DNA of 64,000 bases from Symbiodinium natans (GCA_905221605.1 CAJNDS010002701.1:186001-250000); one strand, 5' to 3'; shown: positions 36,097 through 47,446, counted from the first letter of the stretch. Translations and numbers: made by a program. The notes: generated by a model not told the origin, from the letters alone.

Positions 36097-38151
36097 TCAC
36101 CCAGTCTCGTCGTCATCCCGCTGGTAGAAGACTGGGCGCCTCCCCAGCGGCTGTGACTGGGATCCAACTCTTGGGGACTCTGGTGGTGGAGTCGGGGGTA
36201 GGGACTCCCTCTCCGAAGCTTCAGGGGACGAGCTCTCAACCTCCACAAAGCGACGATTGGGCCTTCCAAGAGACGCAGAGCTCAAGCCGCGGTCGTACGG
36301 TATCTGCTCTCCTCGTGGAGAGACCGTATCCGTGTCTTCTGCTTGTAGGGCCTCCTCGCTTGGCACCAAGCTATGCCTCTCCAAAGGAAGGTGTGGAGGC
36401 TCCTGTGGAGGTTCTTTCTCAGGGAGGCTCTGCCATGGCTCCTTCTCAGAGAGTATCAGCTCTGGCTCAGCATTAATCTGCGAGCCCCTTCCATTTGCGC
36501 TTACTCTCTCGGATGCCTCCTGAAAGCAAGCGTCTTTGCCCTGCGTCGCTTCTGAATGCGGCGCCAGATGCGACAGCCAAGCTGGCACGACCCCGCAAAG
36601 CAAGCCGATGATGATGCCGGCTCCCTGACGATGCCGTTGCTCCGGAGACAGGCCTCGGCCAGGCATCTCCACCAACGTGGCATAGATGGCCACCTCCCAG
36701 GAATAGCCGATTTGCAGTGCCAGCGCACGTAGCAGCTTGCAGTCCATCGAAGCATCGTGACCCCGCGTGCTCGCCATCACCAGCACAGCCACGGCGCCTG
36801 CTGAGGCCACAAGGGCCTGCAACATGAAAGCGGCCAGCCTCTCCGCAGATTCCATTTTGCTGTGGCCCGAGGCCATGACGTGCCAGCAAAGCCACTGCAG
36901 CAAGAAGAACAGGAGCCAGGACGCCGTCATCGAGGTGGCTTCCGTCAGCCAGGATACTGCCAGGCAGAAGCTCCTCGAAGAGCCTCTCGAAGAGCCTGCA
37001 AGAGACCGAGGAAGTCGCTTTTTGAGCAAGATACCAAGCGCCAGCGCCAGGAATGTCAGGCAGGTGGCAAAGCCCATCAAGGCGAGATCCGCCCGAGTCA
37101 GCACTCGCCGGCTGCCAGGTAGGGAGCCCGTCACGGCAAAGCGCACCCAGGAGGACATCAGGAAGCCCATTGCAAAGCCGCCGGCTTCAACGTGCAGATC
37201 CTGCATTCTTCGCACCTCCTTATCCACGCTATTACGCAGGTCGAGCGAAGGGGATGCTGCGGAGCACTTGATCTGCATGACCTGCGTGGCCAGCCAGGTC
37301 ATCACCACCCACAGCAGCTGCACTGCCAAGACTCCTAGTAGGTACCAACCAGGCGTCCCTGCCAACATCCGCAGGATCAATGCGCCTGCATCGGCACCTG
37401 CAAAGCCGATCAGATGCCCGGCAGAAGCCTGCACCGCTCTCCAAATCTTTGGAAAGCGCCCGTGGCCCGCAAGCAAGGGCAAGCCACCAAAAAATGCCAG
37501 GAAGCGAGTGGTGCTCAGCAGCCAGCCCAGCCCGCCGAGGCCGGGGCCAACGAGTTTCCAAAGCTTCTTCAAGCCCATGAAAATCAGTATCGTACAAAAC
37601 AAAGAGCCCGAGCTCACCATGAGCTGCCTCGTCTGACTTTGAAGGTGGCTGTGCATCAAGCAGAAGAGTACCAGGGAGAAGCCCATCGTGCCAAGCAATA
37701 TGAGGCCATTGGCCAGCTGCACCTTGTGCTGCATCTTGGACGAGTGTATGGGAGTGTGACCTGCGTGTTTGCCAAGCTTTTGGTCGGCTTGAGTAAAGGC
37801 AACCGCTGCCCCCTTGGCTTTCCTTTCCAGCCTTTGATGCGCGTGCTCCCTGGCACGCCAGAGGATAAGCTGCCTGCGCCGCTGAGTCTCATACCGTACC
37901 AGTCGCTTGCCATTCCCAGATGTTGGGGCCAGCGCAGCTGTGCTAGTGCAGAGCAATGTAACGACCAGACGGCACAGGCGAGTCATGCCCGCCGTGCCCA
38001 CGCAGAGCGCAAACCTTGCGACATGGACGAGGCTGTGCACATTGGACAGCAACAGGGGCTCTGTAGGACTTTGCAAACCACGGACAAACTGTGTCGAGCC
38101 ACATCCAAAGCATGATGTGAGGGGCACTCCACGGCAGAAAGCAACAGACAC
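36097..38151 (-). CDS. Large polytopic membrane protein, intronless, unknown family
   Basis: This is an uninterrupted frame of 684 residues with high GC codon use. About nine hydrophobic segments can be seen, roughly at residues 145-167, 176-196, 206-228, 268-292, 322-341, 354-376, 407-425, 438-460 and 510-528. A 150-residue acidic, Pro/Ser/Glu-rich tail follows. Met56 (codon at 37986) starts MTRLCRLVVTLLCTSTAALA, a good signal peptide followed by a basic region. It may be the true start and could direct the protein to the secretory route or, in plastid-bearing algae, to the plastid. I do not recognise the family. The lack of introns, against the many-exon neighbour on the same strand, suggests a retrocopied gene. 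I found no spliced-leader relic upstream. Confidence 0.75.
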   Translation of the reverse strand: MSVAFCRGVPLTSCFGCGSTQFVRGLQSPTEPLLLSNVHSLVHVARFALCVGTAGMTRLCRLVVTLLCTSTAALAPTSGNGKRLVRYETQRRRQLILWRAREHAHQRLERKAKGAAVAFTQADQKLGKHAGHTPIHSSKMQHKVQLANGLILLGTMGFSLVLFCLMHSHLQSQTRQLMVSSGSLFCTILIFMGLKKLWKLVGPGLGGLGWLLSTTRFLAFFGGLPLLAGHGRFPKIWRAVQASAGHLIGFAGADAGALILRMLAGTPGWYLLGVLAVQLLWVVMTWLATQVMQIKCSAASPSLDLRNSVDKEVRRMQDLHVEAGGFAMGFLMSSWVRFAVTGSLPGSRRVLTRADLALMGFATCLTFLALALGILLKKRLPRSLAGSSRGSSRSFCLAVSWLTEATSMTASWLLFFLLQWLCWHVMASGHSKMESAERLAAFMLQALVASAGAVAVLVMASTRGHDASMDCKLLRALALQIGYSWEVAIYATLVEMPGRGLSPEQRHRQGAGIIIGLLCGVVPAWLSHLAPHSEATQGKDACFQEASERVSANGRGSQINAEPELILSEKEPWQSLPEKEPPQEPPHLPLERHSLVPSEEALQAEDTDTVSPRGEQIPYDRGLSSASLGRPNRRFVEVESSSPEASERESLPPTPPPESPRVGSQSQPLGRRPVFYQRDDDETG

Positions 38152-38557
38152 TCCAGGCTGTGGCTACTTTGCTCTGCAACGCTTCCGAGAAGTCCTTCCG
38201 GGACGACGATGTTGTTTACGTCCACCTCCCGGGGCTTGCGCGGCTTCTGCGGCGAGGTGGAAGTGCCTGCGAGGGGGGCTGGACTTGATGACTGAACGGT
38301 CTTCATTCTTCATGATTAACTCAAAGGTATGAGTCGGTAGCAGGAGCGTTTAGCGGGAAGTGCCGTATTGACTTCCAGATCGCTTGGTTTCGAGATTCCC
38401 AGTGTGTCTGACTTGAGGAGAAGTTGCTTGGGGGGCCACTTTGGCTTGGCATACAGGCCTTCAGCATGGAACACCGGATCACGGACAGTTTGGGTTCAGG
38501 GTTCACATGCGGCACATGAACCCCTGGGGCCCCAAGTTGGCCCTGAACAGTCCAAAG

Positions 38558-38652
38558 GGTTTAGGGTTTAGGGTTTTAGGGTTTCGGGTTTCGGGTTTCG
38601 GGTTAGAGGTTTAGGGTTTAGGGTTTAGGGTTTCGAGTCTAGGGTTTAGGGT
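38558..38652 (+). repeat. Telomere-like array (TTTAGGG / TTTCGGG)
   Basis: About twelve units with a small TTTCGGG block, upstream of the membrane-protein gene. Confidence 0.82.
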
Positions 38653-40727
38653 CCAAACCCTCTGCAAACTCAGTCACGCAAACTCAGTCGCGCATTAGTT
38701 CCACAAAGTCTGTCTCGGACCGCCAGGCGCCCCTGAAAAGTGGACTTAATGTTTATGGTTTGGAGGCTATTGGGCCAAACTCTCGACCACGTCCTGAGAT
38801 GCAAGTACACACAAACCACCAAGCAAGCAAACAAACAGGCAAGCCAAAAAATGAAATAAGCTAAAAGCACACAGTGCAACACAAAACACAGCACACACTC
38901 AGACAAAGAAACAATCAAACACATACAGAGACACAGAGCAAACCAAGCTCAAACACAGACACAGCAAAAAAACAGAACGAAACAAAGAACTCTGCTCTGC
39001 TCGTAAGCCAGGAGACTGACGTCCGGTGGTGGATTGTTGGCCTCCGGCGCGTCGCTGGCGAAATTGGTGTGTAACTTCTAGGGTTCCGGAAAAATCATCC
39101 AATGCACGGGGTCAAGATTTAGGATGGCTTACCCCAGTTGTCTAGCTTCTTGCTTGCGGCTCAGGGTTCCTAAGCCCTTTAAAAACCTCAAGGGCGAGCA
39201 CTCAAGCCACCTCACCTCCGAAAAGGCGTAGCTGATGTTACCAAGGCGGCTTACAACTGTGCCGTTCAGGGCTTGGCAAGATGAGGTTTTGTTTCGCAAG
39301 GCCCTCCCAATGCTTACACGCCTATACCCTCAATCCCGGAGAGCGTGAGATGCTATGACAGTTTTCTACCGTCCGTCGGGGCGCTGGGCTTCAGGATGTG
39401 CAGTGGCAATTTTAAAGTTATTTGTTTCGTTGCGCTCGATTCGAATGTCACGGTCGAAACATCACCATGCATTCAGCCCAAGACAAATAACCACGGCGGG
39501 TCAGAGATGAGAGGGCATCACCCTTTGGGCGACTGCGCAAGCCGTCACACAGGAGGCCACAGCCAAAGGAGCCACAGTCAAAGTTCAAAGTCTTGAGGCG
39601 AGGCAAACCTGGCAGAAGGAGGAACTTCGATGAAAGTGGGCCCATGTAAATCCGGCACGATGGCTTTGTATCATGCCCATGTAACAATGGTCAAGGGACC
39701 AAAGAAATATGTCTCGGAGCAGTGTGTTCCTGCAACATAGGCAAGGTGGCATCCCCGCCCCCCACGAACAGGGTATGCACAGCGGCACATGAACTTGGAC
39801 CCTGGCGCGGTCTTGCGGGGCAAGGGTCGAAGCCATCCACTTAAGCGTCACTCAGCTTGAGCGCGGTACGGCACATGAGGCAATTTGCAAAGATCGGCCC
39901 ACACGGCATCCTGCAAAGCAAGGCATGGGGCCTCGATGGAGGGAGGGGACCACACGAGGGCTCCGAAGACGATACTGGCCCACGAGGAGTCGTTGCAAAT
40001 CGAGAAAAATCGGCACAGGGTGGCGGCAGAGATCATGGGTGAAGTTCCGTTTCTCCCTGATGAAGGTCGCACGAAGCTACTTCGGGCATCGCAGCCATTG
40101 TTCTTCCCATCAGCCTTCTCGCACCCGGCGATATGCCCTGCATAGCACTTTCACAGCTCACTGCAGGTCCGTGACACGGACACCCGGCTGATTGCTTCTG
40201 TTGGCTTTGGGCTGGTCACTGCTTTATGCCGGGCAGCTCTGGCACGTCGGCAAGGGCTTGCCATGGCTCGGCACCTTGCAAAAACGGCCTGGGGAAAATT
40301 ATGTGGCCGTCCGGTGTGATGGCGCTGGGCCTGAAGCAAAGCCCGGAATCGATTTGAGATGATTTGAAAGGGTTCCTGAAAACCCTCTAAAGTTGCCCAA
40401 CCCGGAACGCCTGTAGTACCTAAACCAGCCTTTAAGAAAAGCTGCGCGCAAATTCAAGGCAAGCTAGAACCACCAAACTCTAATTCAAACCCTCCAAAAA
40501 CCCAAGGGACCTTCCACAAAAAACAGTGTTGAACCCTAAAGAAAACCGACGGAACGCCGTTGTAAGGCCTCCAGCAACCCTAACACTGCAAAACAACCCC
40601 GAACCCTAAACCCTGTAGCATCTCTCTATCTCTCTGAGGAAGACACCGCTGCACTCGACGGAGCGGCTTGGGGAGCCTTGGGAGGCGGAGCTGGCGCCGA
40701 CGCGGCCTCCTCTTTTGGATGGAGGGT

Positions 40728-40882
40728 TGAGGGTTTAGGGTTTAGGGTTTAGGGTTTAAGGGTTTAGGGTTTAGGGTTTAGGGCTTAGGGTTTAGGGTTT
40801 AGGGTTTAGGGTTGAGGGTTGAGGGTTTAGGATTTAGGGTTTAGGGTTTAGGGTTTAGGGTTTAGGATTTAGGGTTTAGGGT
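40728..40882 (+). repeat. Telomere-like array (TTTAGGG)
   Basis: About twenty-two units with TTGAGGG and TTTAGGA variants. Confidence 0.88.
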
Positions 40883-42889
40883 GCTTGAGAGGGCATTATA
40901 AGAACAGAGAGCGCGTGAGCATTGAAGTTCTTGTACCACAGGGCTTACATAGAAAGTGCGCACTCATGCGAAAGTCTCCGCACACCTCCGAAGGCCACCA
41001 ACCCTCCTCTTCAATTCCTACTTCTCGCCGACGGGATTGATTGCCTGAAAGCCCTCCTCACAATTAGCAAAAACCCTTTGCGAGAGCCGTGTTCGGGTTT
41101 GGGGAATGTTGTGGGTCACACGGTTGCAGGGCGTGGATTCATTCAGGCAAGGTTTTGAAGTTCTTTGTCCAGGCAGTGGGTCCTCCTGCGAGTTGCCGCA
41201 GCCCATGGCAACTCGCTTCGGCCGCGAAACGCCAGTACGAAACACTGCTGTACTCTAGAAGGGCCTTTGCCTGCTCTGGATGAAGGCTTAGACTCTGCAA
41301 CATGGAACTCGAGGCTGCGACAATGGAATGGAAGGCCTAACCCCAAAAACTTGAATCACGAGCTTGCGGCAGAAAGAGCTGCTGGGGCTTTCGGGCCCCT
41401 GCATCCTCAACATCCCCATACCCTGGACCCTACTGGCACAAGTTTTTAGTCTATGGCGGCTCACTCCCTCCCCGCCTCAATGCAGAAAGTTTAGGATTCA
41501 GGGCACGCGGCTTTCGGCTTTCTCGCCGTGCTTTTGGGGTTCGGCAACATTGGCTTCAAGAGTCCTCAGCACAAAAAGAACGCAGAGAGCACAAATGGCA
41601 AACTCTGGGGCCACCACGAACACCGAACTCTGTGCAAAAGCGGGGGCCTCAGCTGAAAGCGCAAGCCCGCAGCCCGAACCCGAAACCCCCTACATGGTTG
41701 AGGACAAACATCGAGATGACTGGCGCCCGAGGGGCTTGGAGGCATTGATGGTGCTTCCGAGTTTAGAAAGTTGAGGTGTTTGTCGGTTTGGGGGGGGTGG
41801 GCGCCTCGGATGTGAAGAGGCTTGGAGCAGAACAGCTCTACGAAGCGGATCTCTTTCCCAAGGTCTTCGGCTCGAAGGCTCAAGGGTCACAACGAGGATT
41901 TATGAGTGAACACCCGGAACACCTAAAACCTCGTGAAACCCTTCGAACCTCTGCATGGTAATCGTATCACTGCAATGGGGACTTACAAAACTTCTAACCC
42001 TGCCGAGAGAACTAGCCCCTAAAGCCTGACCCTACTGCCCTGAACCCCCTCCTTAAAGCCGAATCCGGGCCCTCGGCCGGGTTTTATGGGCGCTTTCTGT
42101 GCACCCTCCAAGTGCTGAGCCACAAGCGTGCGGTCTAAGGTTCAGGGTTGGGATTGAAGTTCGCACACCTAAGCCTTCGAATGGGGGGCTTTTGGGGAGT
42201 CTAGGGCCGACAGCAGGACTTCTGGGGGTTGGGGCACAAGCGCACCCCTTTGAGAGTGAACCATACCTGAGTTCTAGCGCACAACCTTGCTCAAAATGGG
42301 CTAGAGCCCCGAAAGCTTCCAAAAATCAAAGCCTAGGCCCAAATTGTAGTAAACCCTTGACCCGAAGCCTCAAACCCGAACTCGAAGACCCTCATCTTGA
42401 GCAACAATCACTTCTTAGACTTTCACTCTCTAGGGTCAATGTACAGGGTGCGGGAATTGAGGCTTGGGGCTTCAACAAGGATGGGGTTTGGGCCTTGGGA
42501 GTCAGCATGTAAGCATCCTCAATGCCTTTGCATCATGGGCAAAGCTAGCAAATACGGGCACACACCTCCTGTGATTCAAGTGACACCACAAACACGTGTC
42601 ACCTGCTAGAGCCTGACTGGTCTCCTCCCTGCAGGCGCCATCTTAGCATACCGTTATCAACCACCACTCTTACATTAATTAATTTTCAATACCCAGCATC
42701 ATTGCGCAATCTCAGTAGGGCACACTACCCAGTGCCATGACTCGTTCTCTTTTCTCTGTCTCCCTGTATCGAAATCTTGTATCAACCACCACCTCAAGCA
42801 TCAGCATCAGCATCATAACAATATTATCATCATCCAACATATCACCATCATCATCAGCAGCAGATTCACAATCACAATCATAGCCGTGG

Positions 42890-42901
42890 TCGTCGTCGTC
42901 G

Positions 42902-42984
<83 letters not shown>

Positions 42985-42993
42985 GTCATTGCC
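42890..42993 (+). repeat. (TCATCG)n minisatellite
   Basis: About fifteen hexamers preceded by GTC units. Confidence 0.93.
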
Positions 42994-43616
42994 ATGATGT
43001 CACTCTATTCCACCGATTCCGTTGGCCATTTCGCTTGGCTTGGCCTTTCTCATTGACGGCCTTAAGCCGTAAACTTCACTCAGGATGCAGACTCTTGGGA
43101 TAGCTCTGCGCTCACATGCCCCAAACGCCATTTCCACCGCAGCCGGGAACAAAAGCCGGTGTCCGTGAATCGAGCAGTGTTTGCCCGATCTGCGGTGTGA
43201 AGGGGTGAGATCACGGTTGGGACCTACGCTCGGCTCATCGGTGACTAGGACAGTTTTGCGCTGAGGGCTTCAGCGTTTCAAGGCAGCAGGTCCAGGATTG
43301 TACAACCTTCGAGCTGATAGTGTTTAGCTTTGAGGGGGCTGTCGGGGACTTCAGGGCTCGGGACCTCAGCTCAGCCGTGTCCCAAAACCTGGCTGTACAC
43401 GCGGTTGCGGCACCGTTTCACCGCTGCTGGCCAGCCTCGCATGGCGAGCATGGAGAAGGTTTGGGGTTCGATCTTGGCTCAACGCGATGATTCCCAGAAC
43501 CCCAACGCCTGGCATCACTTGCTTCAGCTGTTCGACTCTTCCCAGAGCACTCGACGGAACGGCAACAAGAGCAGAAGCCACAAAGATGGAGATTTTTTCC
43601 GCTGGGAGAATATCTC

Positions 43617-43672
43617 TCACACACTCCCACACACCCACACACCCGCACACCCACACACCCACACACCCTCAG
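43617..43672 (+). repeat. CACACCCA repeat
   Basis: CACACCCA-type units on the top strand repeat about seven times. Confidence 0.85.
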
Positions 43673-44295
43673 GGTGCTCATACTCTGCTCTCCTGAGGAC
43701 TTTGAAACTGCTATCTCCTTTAAAATTTTCCCCGACTAGCGTGAATGCTTCTCTGCAGATAAAGTTAAAGAGCCTGAAGAAACCAAAACGGCGGCACCTG
43801 ATATATTTCACGTGCCCACATGTGGGGCTCTGGTCCCTGGCACATGTTGCCTGTGAACAAACAAGTTTCGCGGTTCAGAAGAACATCGAAGAACCGCAGC
43901 ACAAACGCTGCAGCCCCTGGGGGCTGACTGTGTGCATGATGCCTCCGCTGTAACTGTTTAGACGTTCGACAAAAGACTCGCTCCGCAAGGTGCGGGGCCA
44001 CGTTGGCGTTTCCACACCCCTTCCACCATACCGCTGTGCACACCGACCTCTCCAGACGAATCTTTTGATTGACATGTTTGGTGGGCCAGGACTACTGCAA
44101 CCCTAGATCCCGAGACTCTAAACCCTCTACTTGCAGCCCAACCCCTACTACGCCCTGCAACCCTACACCCTCAAGCACAGTAGTAGAACCCTGACCTCGA
44201 TGGACCCAAACCCCCGAACCTCGCAGTACTTCAAGGCAGCCTTCCCCGGCCGGGTCCTGGAGTTGAAGGCTTTAAGGACCCTCTATGATTATGAT

Positions 44296-44570
44296 TACTA
44301 TTATGACTAGTATTATTATCATCTTCTTATTCTTCTTATTCTTATTACTATTACTATTACTATTACTATTACTATTACTATTACTATTACTATTACTATT
44401 ACTATTACTATTACTATTATTATTATTACTTGTATTATTCTTATTATTATTATTAGTATGATTATTATTGTTATTGTTATTATTATTACTTGAATTATGA
44501 TTCTTATTATTATTACTATTAGTATTAATATTACTATTTTTGTTCGTTATTATTGTTATTATTCTCTTCT
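44296..44570 (+). repeat. (TTACTA)n / (TTATTA)n microsatellite
   Basis: A regular TTACTA core (44336-44415) is flanked by irregular TTATTA and TTCTTA words. Confidence 0.93.
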
Positions 44571-44764
44571 TCTTCCTTTTTTATTTGGAGGGCGAGAGGT
44601 AGGGTTCAGGGTTTAGGGCTTAGGGTGTGAGAGGCTGGTAGCCCTTAAGGACAGCGAGTCGCATTGGTAGGGGCAGCCTGATGAGTGTATACACTCGCCA
44701 GTGCGGGTGGGCATATTATATTGACCAGGTATAGAGTCATACACACAGGACTCAAGATTGGGGC

Positions 44765-44925
44765 TTTAGGGTGTGCATAGGGTCTAGGGTTTTAGGGCTT
44801 ATGTAGGGTTTAGGGTTTAGGGTTTAGGGTTTAGGGTTTAGGGTTTAGGGTTTAGGGTTTAGGGTTTAGGGTTTGGGGTTTGGGGTTTGGGGTTTGGGGG
44901 TTTAGGGTTTAGGGTTTAGGGTCCG
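44765..44925 (+). repeat. Telomere-like array (TTTAGGG, TTTGGGG block)
   Basis: Exact units, then four TTTGGGG units, then exact units again. Confidence 0.88.
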
Positions 44926-44965
44926 CGGATGGGAAAAGGAGGTGAAAACCTCCCTCTTTCCCTTC

Positions 44966-45128
44966 TTACCCCCCCATCCCCCCCCAAAACGTGGGGGGGG
45001 GGGGGGTGGGGGGGGGGTAGCTTTTCCATGGAGGGCTACCCTTTCCTTGCCCCCCTCCCACCCCCCCCCTACCCCCCGCCCCCAACTCCCCCCCCCTACC
45101 CCCCCCCTTACCCCCCCTACCCCCTCGC
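44966..45128. repeat. Alternating C-run / G-run tract
   Basis: Runs of C, then a long G run with few breaks (44990-45020), then many CCCCCCTACC units. The tract can form hairpins or G-quadruplexes. Confidence 0.85.
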
Positions 45129-45389
45129 CGGTTGTTTGAATTGATGTCAAGCTGGCTTCAGCTCCTGTTTGAACCTTGCAACTATGCTCCAGCAAGGCCG
45201 GAGGCTTTTAAATCCGGCCCCCGCGCCGCCCGTGGTCCAGGGCGGAGCCCGCGTCGCACTAAAGCGCTAGCTTTAAGGGACCCGAGCCGCCGACCCCGCC
45301 CAAAATTGCTTCAAATTCGTGTGGGGCCCTTCGGGAGGCCTCCGAAACGGCATCCAAGGGGACGCAACACGCGGTGGTGCGCAAAGCAC

Positions 45390-46200
45390 GAAAACCTCGT
45401 AACAACCATGGGTTTTTACGAAAAACCGAGGCCACAAAACACCCGCAGCACCCCATTAAACCCTCACGGGCGCGCATCATCGACCCTAGCTTTTCACATG
45501 GGGCGCGCGCCAGGCCGAAACCATGTTTTTCAAGGTTTGGGGGGGGTACCGGAAGCCCAAAACCAGGCGAGCATCATGAGCATCAGCAGCCCTGGCCCGC
45601 GGACCCAAGGCAAGAAAAAACGCTGAAAAACGCTGAAATCACCGTAAATACCGTGTTTTTATGAGGGTTTTCACGCGTGCCTCCGACCCCCACCCTTGAT
45701 GCCCTTGACCCGCCCCCAAAGTGCGCATCATCGAAACCCACGTCCGGGGGGGGGGTCTGCTGATGCTGCTGATGCGCGGGGGTCCGGGGGCATCATCGGG
45801 CCATCGTATCTCATGGGGCTTCGTGGGCCTCCGGGCCCACGGCCCAGAGACCCAGCTGATGCTCATGATGCTCGGTTTGGGGGGTTTTTCCAACAGCAGA
45901 AAACCTCGTAAATACCGAGTGTTTTGTGGGTCCACGTAAAAACGCCCCTAAAATCGCTCATTTTACGCGCTCGAACGGCTTCGTGCCTACAAAACACCCG
46001 AACAGCAGGACCCCGAATGCGCTTAAGGGCATTCGGGGTCTTGCTTTTGGGGGTTTGGTGGGCACGCAAGCGTTCAAGCACATATATCGGCGTGTTTCAG
46101 GAGGTTTCGGATGGCCTGGGGGAGGCCGCTGATGCTCATGATGCTCTCTCTTCCTCGGTTCCAAAGGCTTCCCAAGCTCAAAAACACGTGTTTACAGCGT
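45390..46200. repeat. Degenerate inverted-repeat module with a near-perfect 17-bp hairpin
   Basis: AAAACCTCGTAAATACCG-type and GAGCATCATGAGCATCAGC-type words recur in both senses. At 46004-46045 two 17-base arms (one mismatch) flank GCTTAAGG, and the similarity of the arms continues outward for about 50 more bases with substitutions. Confidence 0.6.
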
Positions 46201-46300
46201 TTTCTGAAGGTTTTTCGAAGGCAAAACGCATGCTAGAATGTCTTTTGGGCTCCCAAACCAACCCCAACGATGCTCCTGATGCGGGTGCGCGCGCGCGGGG

Positions 46301-46328
46301 CGCGCGCGGGGGGGGGGGGGGGGGGAGG
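46301..46328. repeat. G-run at the insertion site
   Basis: GCGCGCGCGGGG passes into a run of about 18 G and then GGAGG, directly before the element. Confidence 0.85.
46324..46328. repeat. Left copy of the probable target-site duplication (GGAGG)
   Basis: GGAGG directly precedes the left repeat and occurs again directly after the right one. Polintons usually duplicate 5-6 bp. Because the target is a purine run, part of the match could be chance. Confidence 0.6.
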
Positions 46329-46747
46329 AGCAAGCATAGGCTAACCCCACACCTCACATTCCATACTCCCCCCTATGCTTTGACCCCAATTCTCTAACCA
46401 CCTAATAAACCGACCTTCCTGATACAACCCAAACCAAAAGCACTACCTACATCCACCACCTTACCACAATCCTGACCCACAAAAACCGAAAGCACCAGCT
46501 AACCCCACACCTCACATTCCATACTCCCCCCTACACTTTCACCTCATTTCTCAAACCGCCTAACACTTCAACCCTCAAATCCCACAAAACACAAAGCACC
46601 TCCCAAAACCAATGCAACAATCCCGAAAACAAAGCAACCTACCAAACCCAATACAACAATCCAAAACACAATCCAAAACCCAAAGCACCTAAACAAATCC
46701 TGCCCTCAACCATAAAATACCCAATATCCTAACATGAGGTGTGGGGT
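46329..46747 (+). repeat. Left terminal inverted repeat of the Polinton-like element (419 bp)
   Basis: This is the reverse complement of 62407-62825 with about two mismatches by eye. The top strand is rich in A and C and almost lacks G. Two direct copies of a module of about 45 bp, beginning GCTAACCCCACACCTCACAT, lie about 160 bp apart (near 46339 and 46497). The inner edge has the same CCCCACACCTCA word in inverted orientation. The outermost bases AG...CT match the usual ends of Polintons that use a retrovirus-like integrase. Confidence 0.93.
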
Positions 46748-46862
46748 AAGACCCTAATAGCAAAACCCCCAAAAGACTATAACCCCGTCGCTTGAATGAA
46801 ATGGCATAAAATAATAACTACTGTGAAAAATAATTATTATTGTATGTTGTAAAATGCAATAT
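46748..46862. other. Spacer between left terminal repeat and first gene
   Basis: This short AT-rich stretch contains an AATAATAA / TTATTATT inverted pair at about 46808-46840. It lies downstream of a minus-strand gene, so it could act as a 3' processing or termination region. No gene is seen. Confidence 0.35.
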
Positions 46863-47135
46863 TCAATACGCTCTCTCTTGGTCGTCAAACTTAATCTCAT
46901 AATATTCTAATGTCTCTTTCTTTGGAAACTTAATGTCCTTGTTATTCAGTTTATTAACATAAACATTTCTCTTATTCTTATAAATATCACTATCTTTATC
47001 CATTGGTTTTTTAATTTGTTTAGGTTTCTCTTCGTTAAGTTTATTAACTGCCTTTTCAATTAGTTCTAACTTATCCAATATCTTTTGAAATCGCGTTGCC
47101 TTTGTCTCTTTAACCTCATCGTCTACATCACTCAT
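46863..47135 (-). CDS. Small lysine/glutamate-rich protein of the element, unknown function
   Basis: This is a 90-residue reading frame in AT-rich viral sequence. The protein is highly charged. Residues about 15-40 form a likely coiled coil, with a heptad-like pattern around KILDKLELIEKAV, followed by a basic middle and an acidic end. I recognise no family. It is the outermost of four small genes on the same strand next to the left repeat, a position where such elements often carry lineage-specific genes. A TATA-like TATATAAAAG lies just upstream, at about 47139-47148. It is supported by frame length and codon bias like its neighbours, not by homology. Confidence 0.6.
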   Translation of the reverse strand: MSDVDDEVKETKATRFQKILDKLELIEKAVNKLNEEKPKQIKKPMDKDSDIYKNKRNVYVNKLNNKDIKFPKKETLEYYEIKFDDQERAY

Positions 47136-47146
47136 CTTACTATATA

Positions 47147-47190
47147 AAAGTTTTAGATTAAAACTTTTTTCTAAAAAGTTTTAGTCTAAA
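47147..47190. promoter_or_regulatory. AT-rich inverted repeats upstream of the 90-residue gene
   Basis: AAAACTTTTT and AAAAAGTTTT face each other around a 3-base loop, and a further AAAGTTTTAG copy is close by. The position directly upstream of the gene ending at 47135 suggests a promoter or operator-like element. This is inferred from position and symmetry only. Confidence 0.3.
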
Positions 47191-47214
47191 AGTGCGTTTA
47201 AATATGTAGTTAGA

Positions 47215-47433
47215 CTACAATTTAACATATGCCATTTTGTGTTTATTCATACTGTCTAAACATCTCCTACATAACTTATTGTATTCTATGTTTTTGTTTT
47301 TACTCTTGAAATATTGATGATTTCTACATATCTTACAACTCGGACAATATCTTATGTTATCTAACTCGCTTTCACAATCGCATTTATCATTAACATAAAA
47401 CGATACAATGGTTTTTTCTACATATCTAACCAT
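47215..47433 (-). CDS. Small cysteine-rich, probable zinc-binding protein
   Basis: This 72-residue protein has paired cysteines at 18/20, 30/33/36 with His39, and 55/58. That is the spacing of a small zinc ribbon or double knuckle. The sequence YCPSCKICRNH is the clearest motif. Such small zinc proteins in viruses often bind DNA or act in transcription, but I do not recognise a named family. It is read in the same direction as the genes on either side. A 24-bp perfect palindrome lies just upstream, at 47447-47470. Confidence 0.65.
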   Translation of the reverse strand: MVRYVEKTIVSFYVNDKCDCESELDNIRYCPSCKICRNHQYFKSKNKNIEYNKLCRRCLDSMNKHKMAYVKL

Positions 47434-47446
47434 ATACTTAATTGAT

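Larger units (their letters stand above)
38653..46300. other. Gene-poor host DNA with simple repeats
   Basis: No frame longer than about 200 residues and none with recognisable motifs. The plus-strand frame at 43330-43953 runs through a CACACC repeat and is not convincing. Confidence 0.5.

Noticed and set aside
38151-38330. Relic of the dinoflagellate spliced leader upstream of the membrane-protein gene
   Set aside because: A GGCTACTTTGCTC stretch near 38160 is only loosely similar, and the expected leader core is absent.
36473-38332. Several plus- and minus-strand frames of 80-290 residues within 36.2-38.3 kb
   Set aside because: They are shadows of the 684-residue minus-strand gene, whose GC-rich codons leave other frames open.
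44902-45195. Gly/Pro-rich frames around 45 kb
   Set aside because: They arise from C and G runs and have no other support.
45132-46397. Frames of about 150 residues on the plus strand between 45.1 and 46.4 kb
   Set aside because: The region is a degenerate inverted repeat with similar peptides on both strands, so the open frames reflect composition and symmetry.
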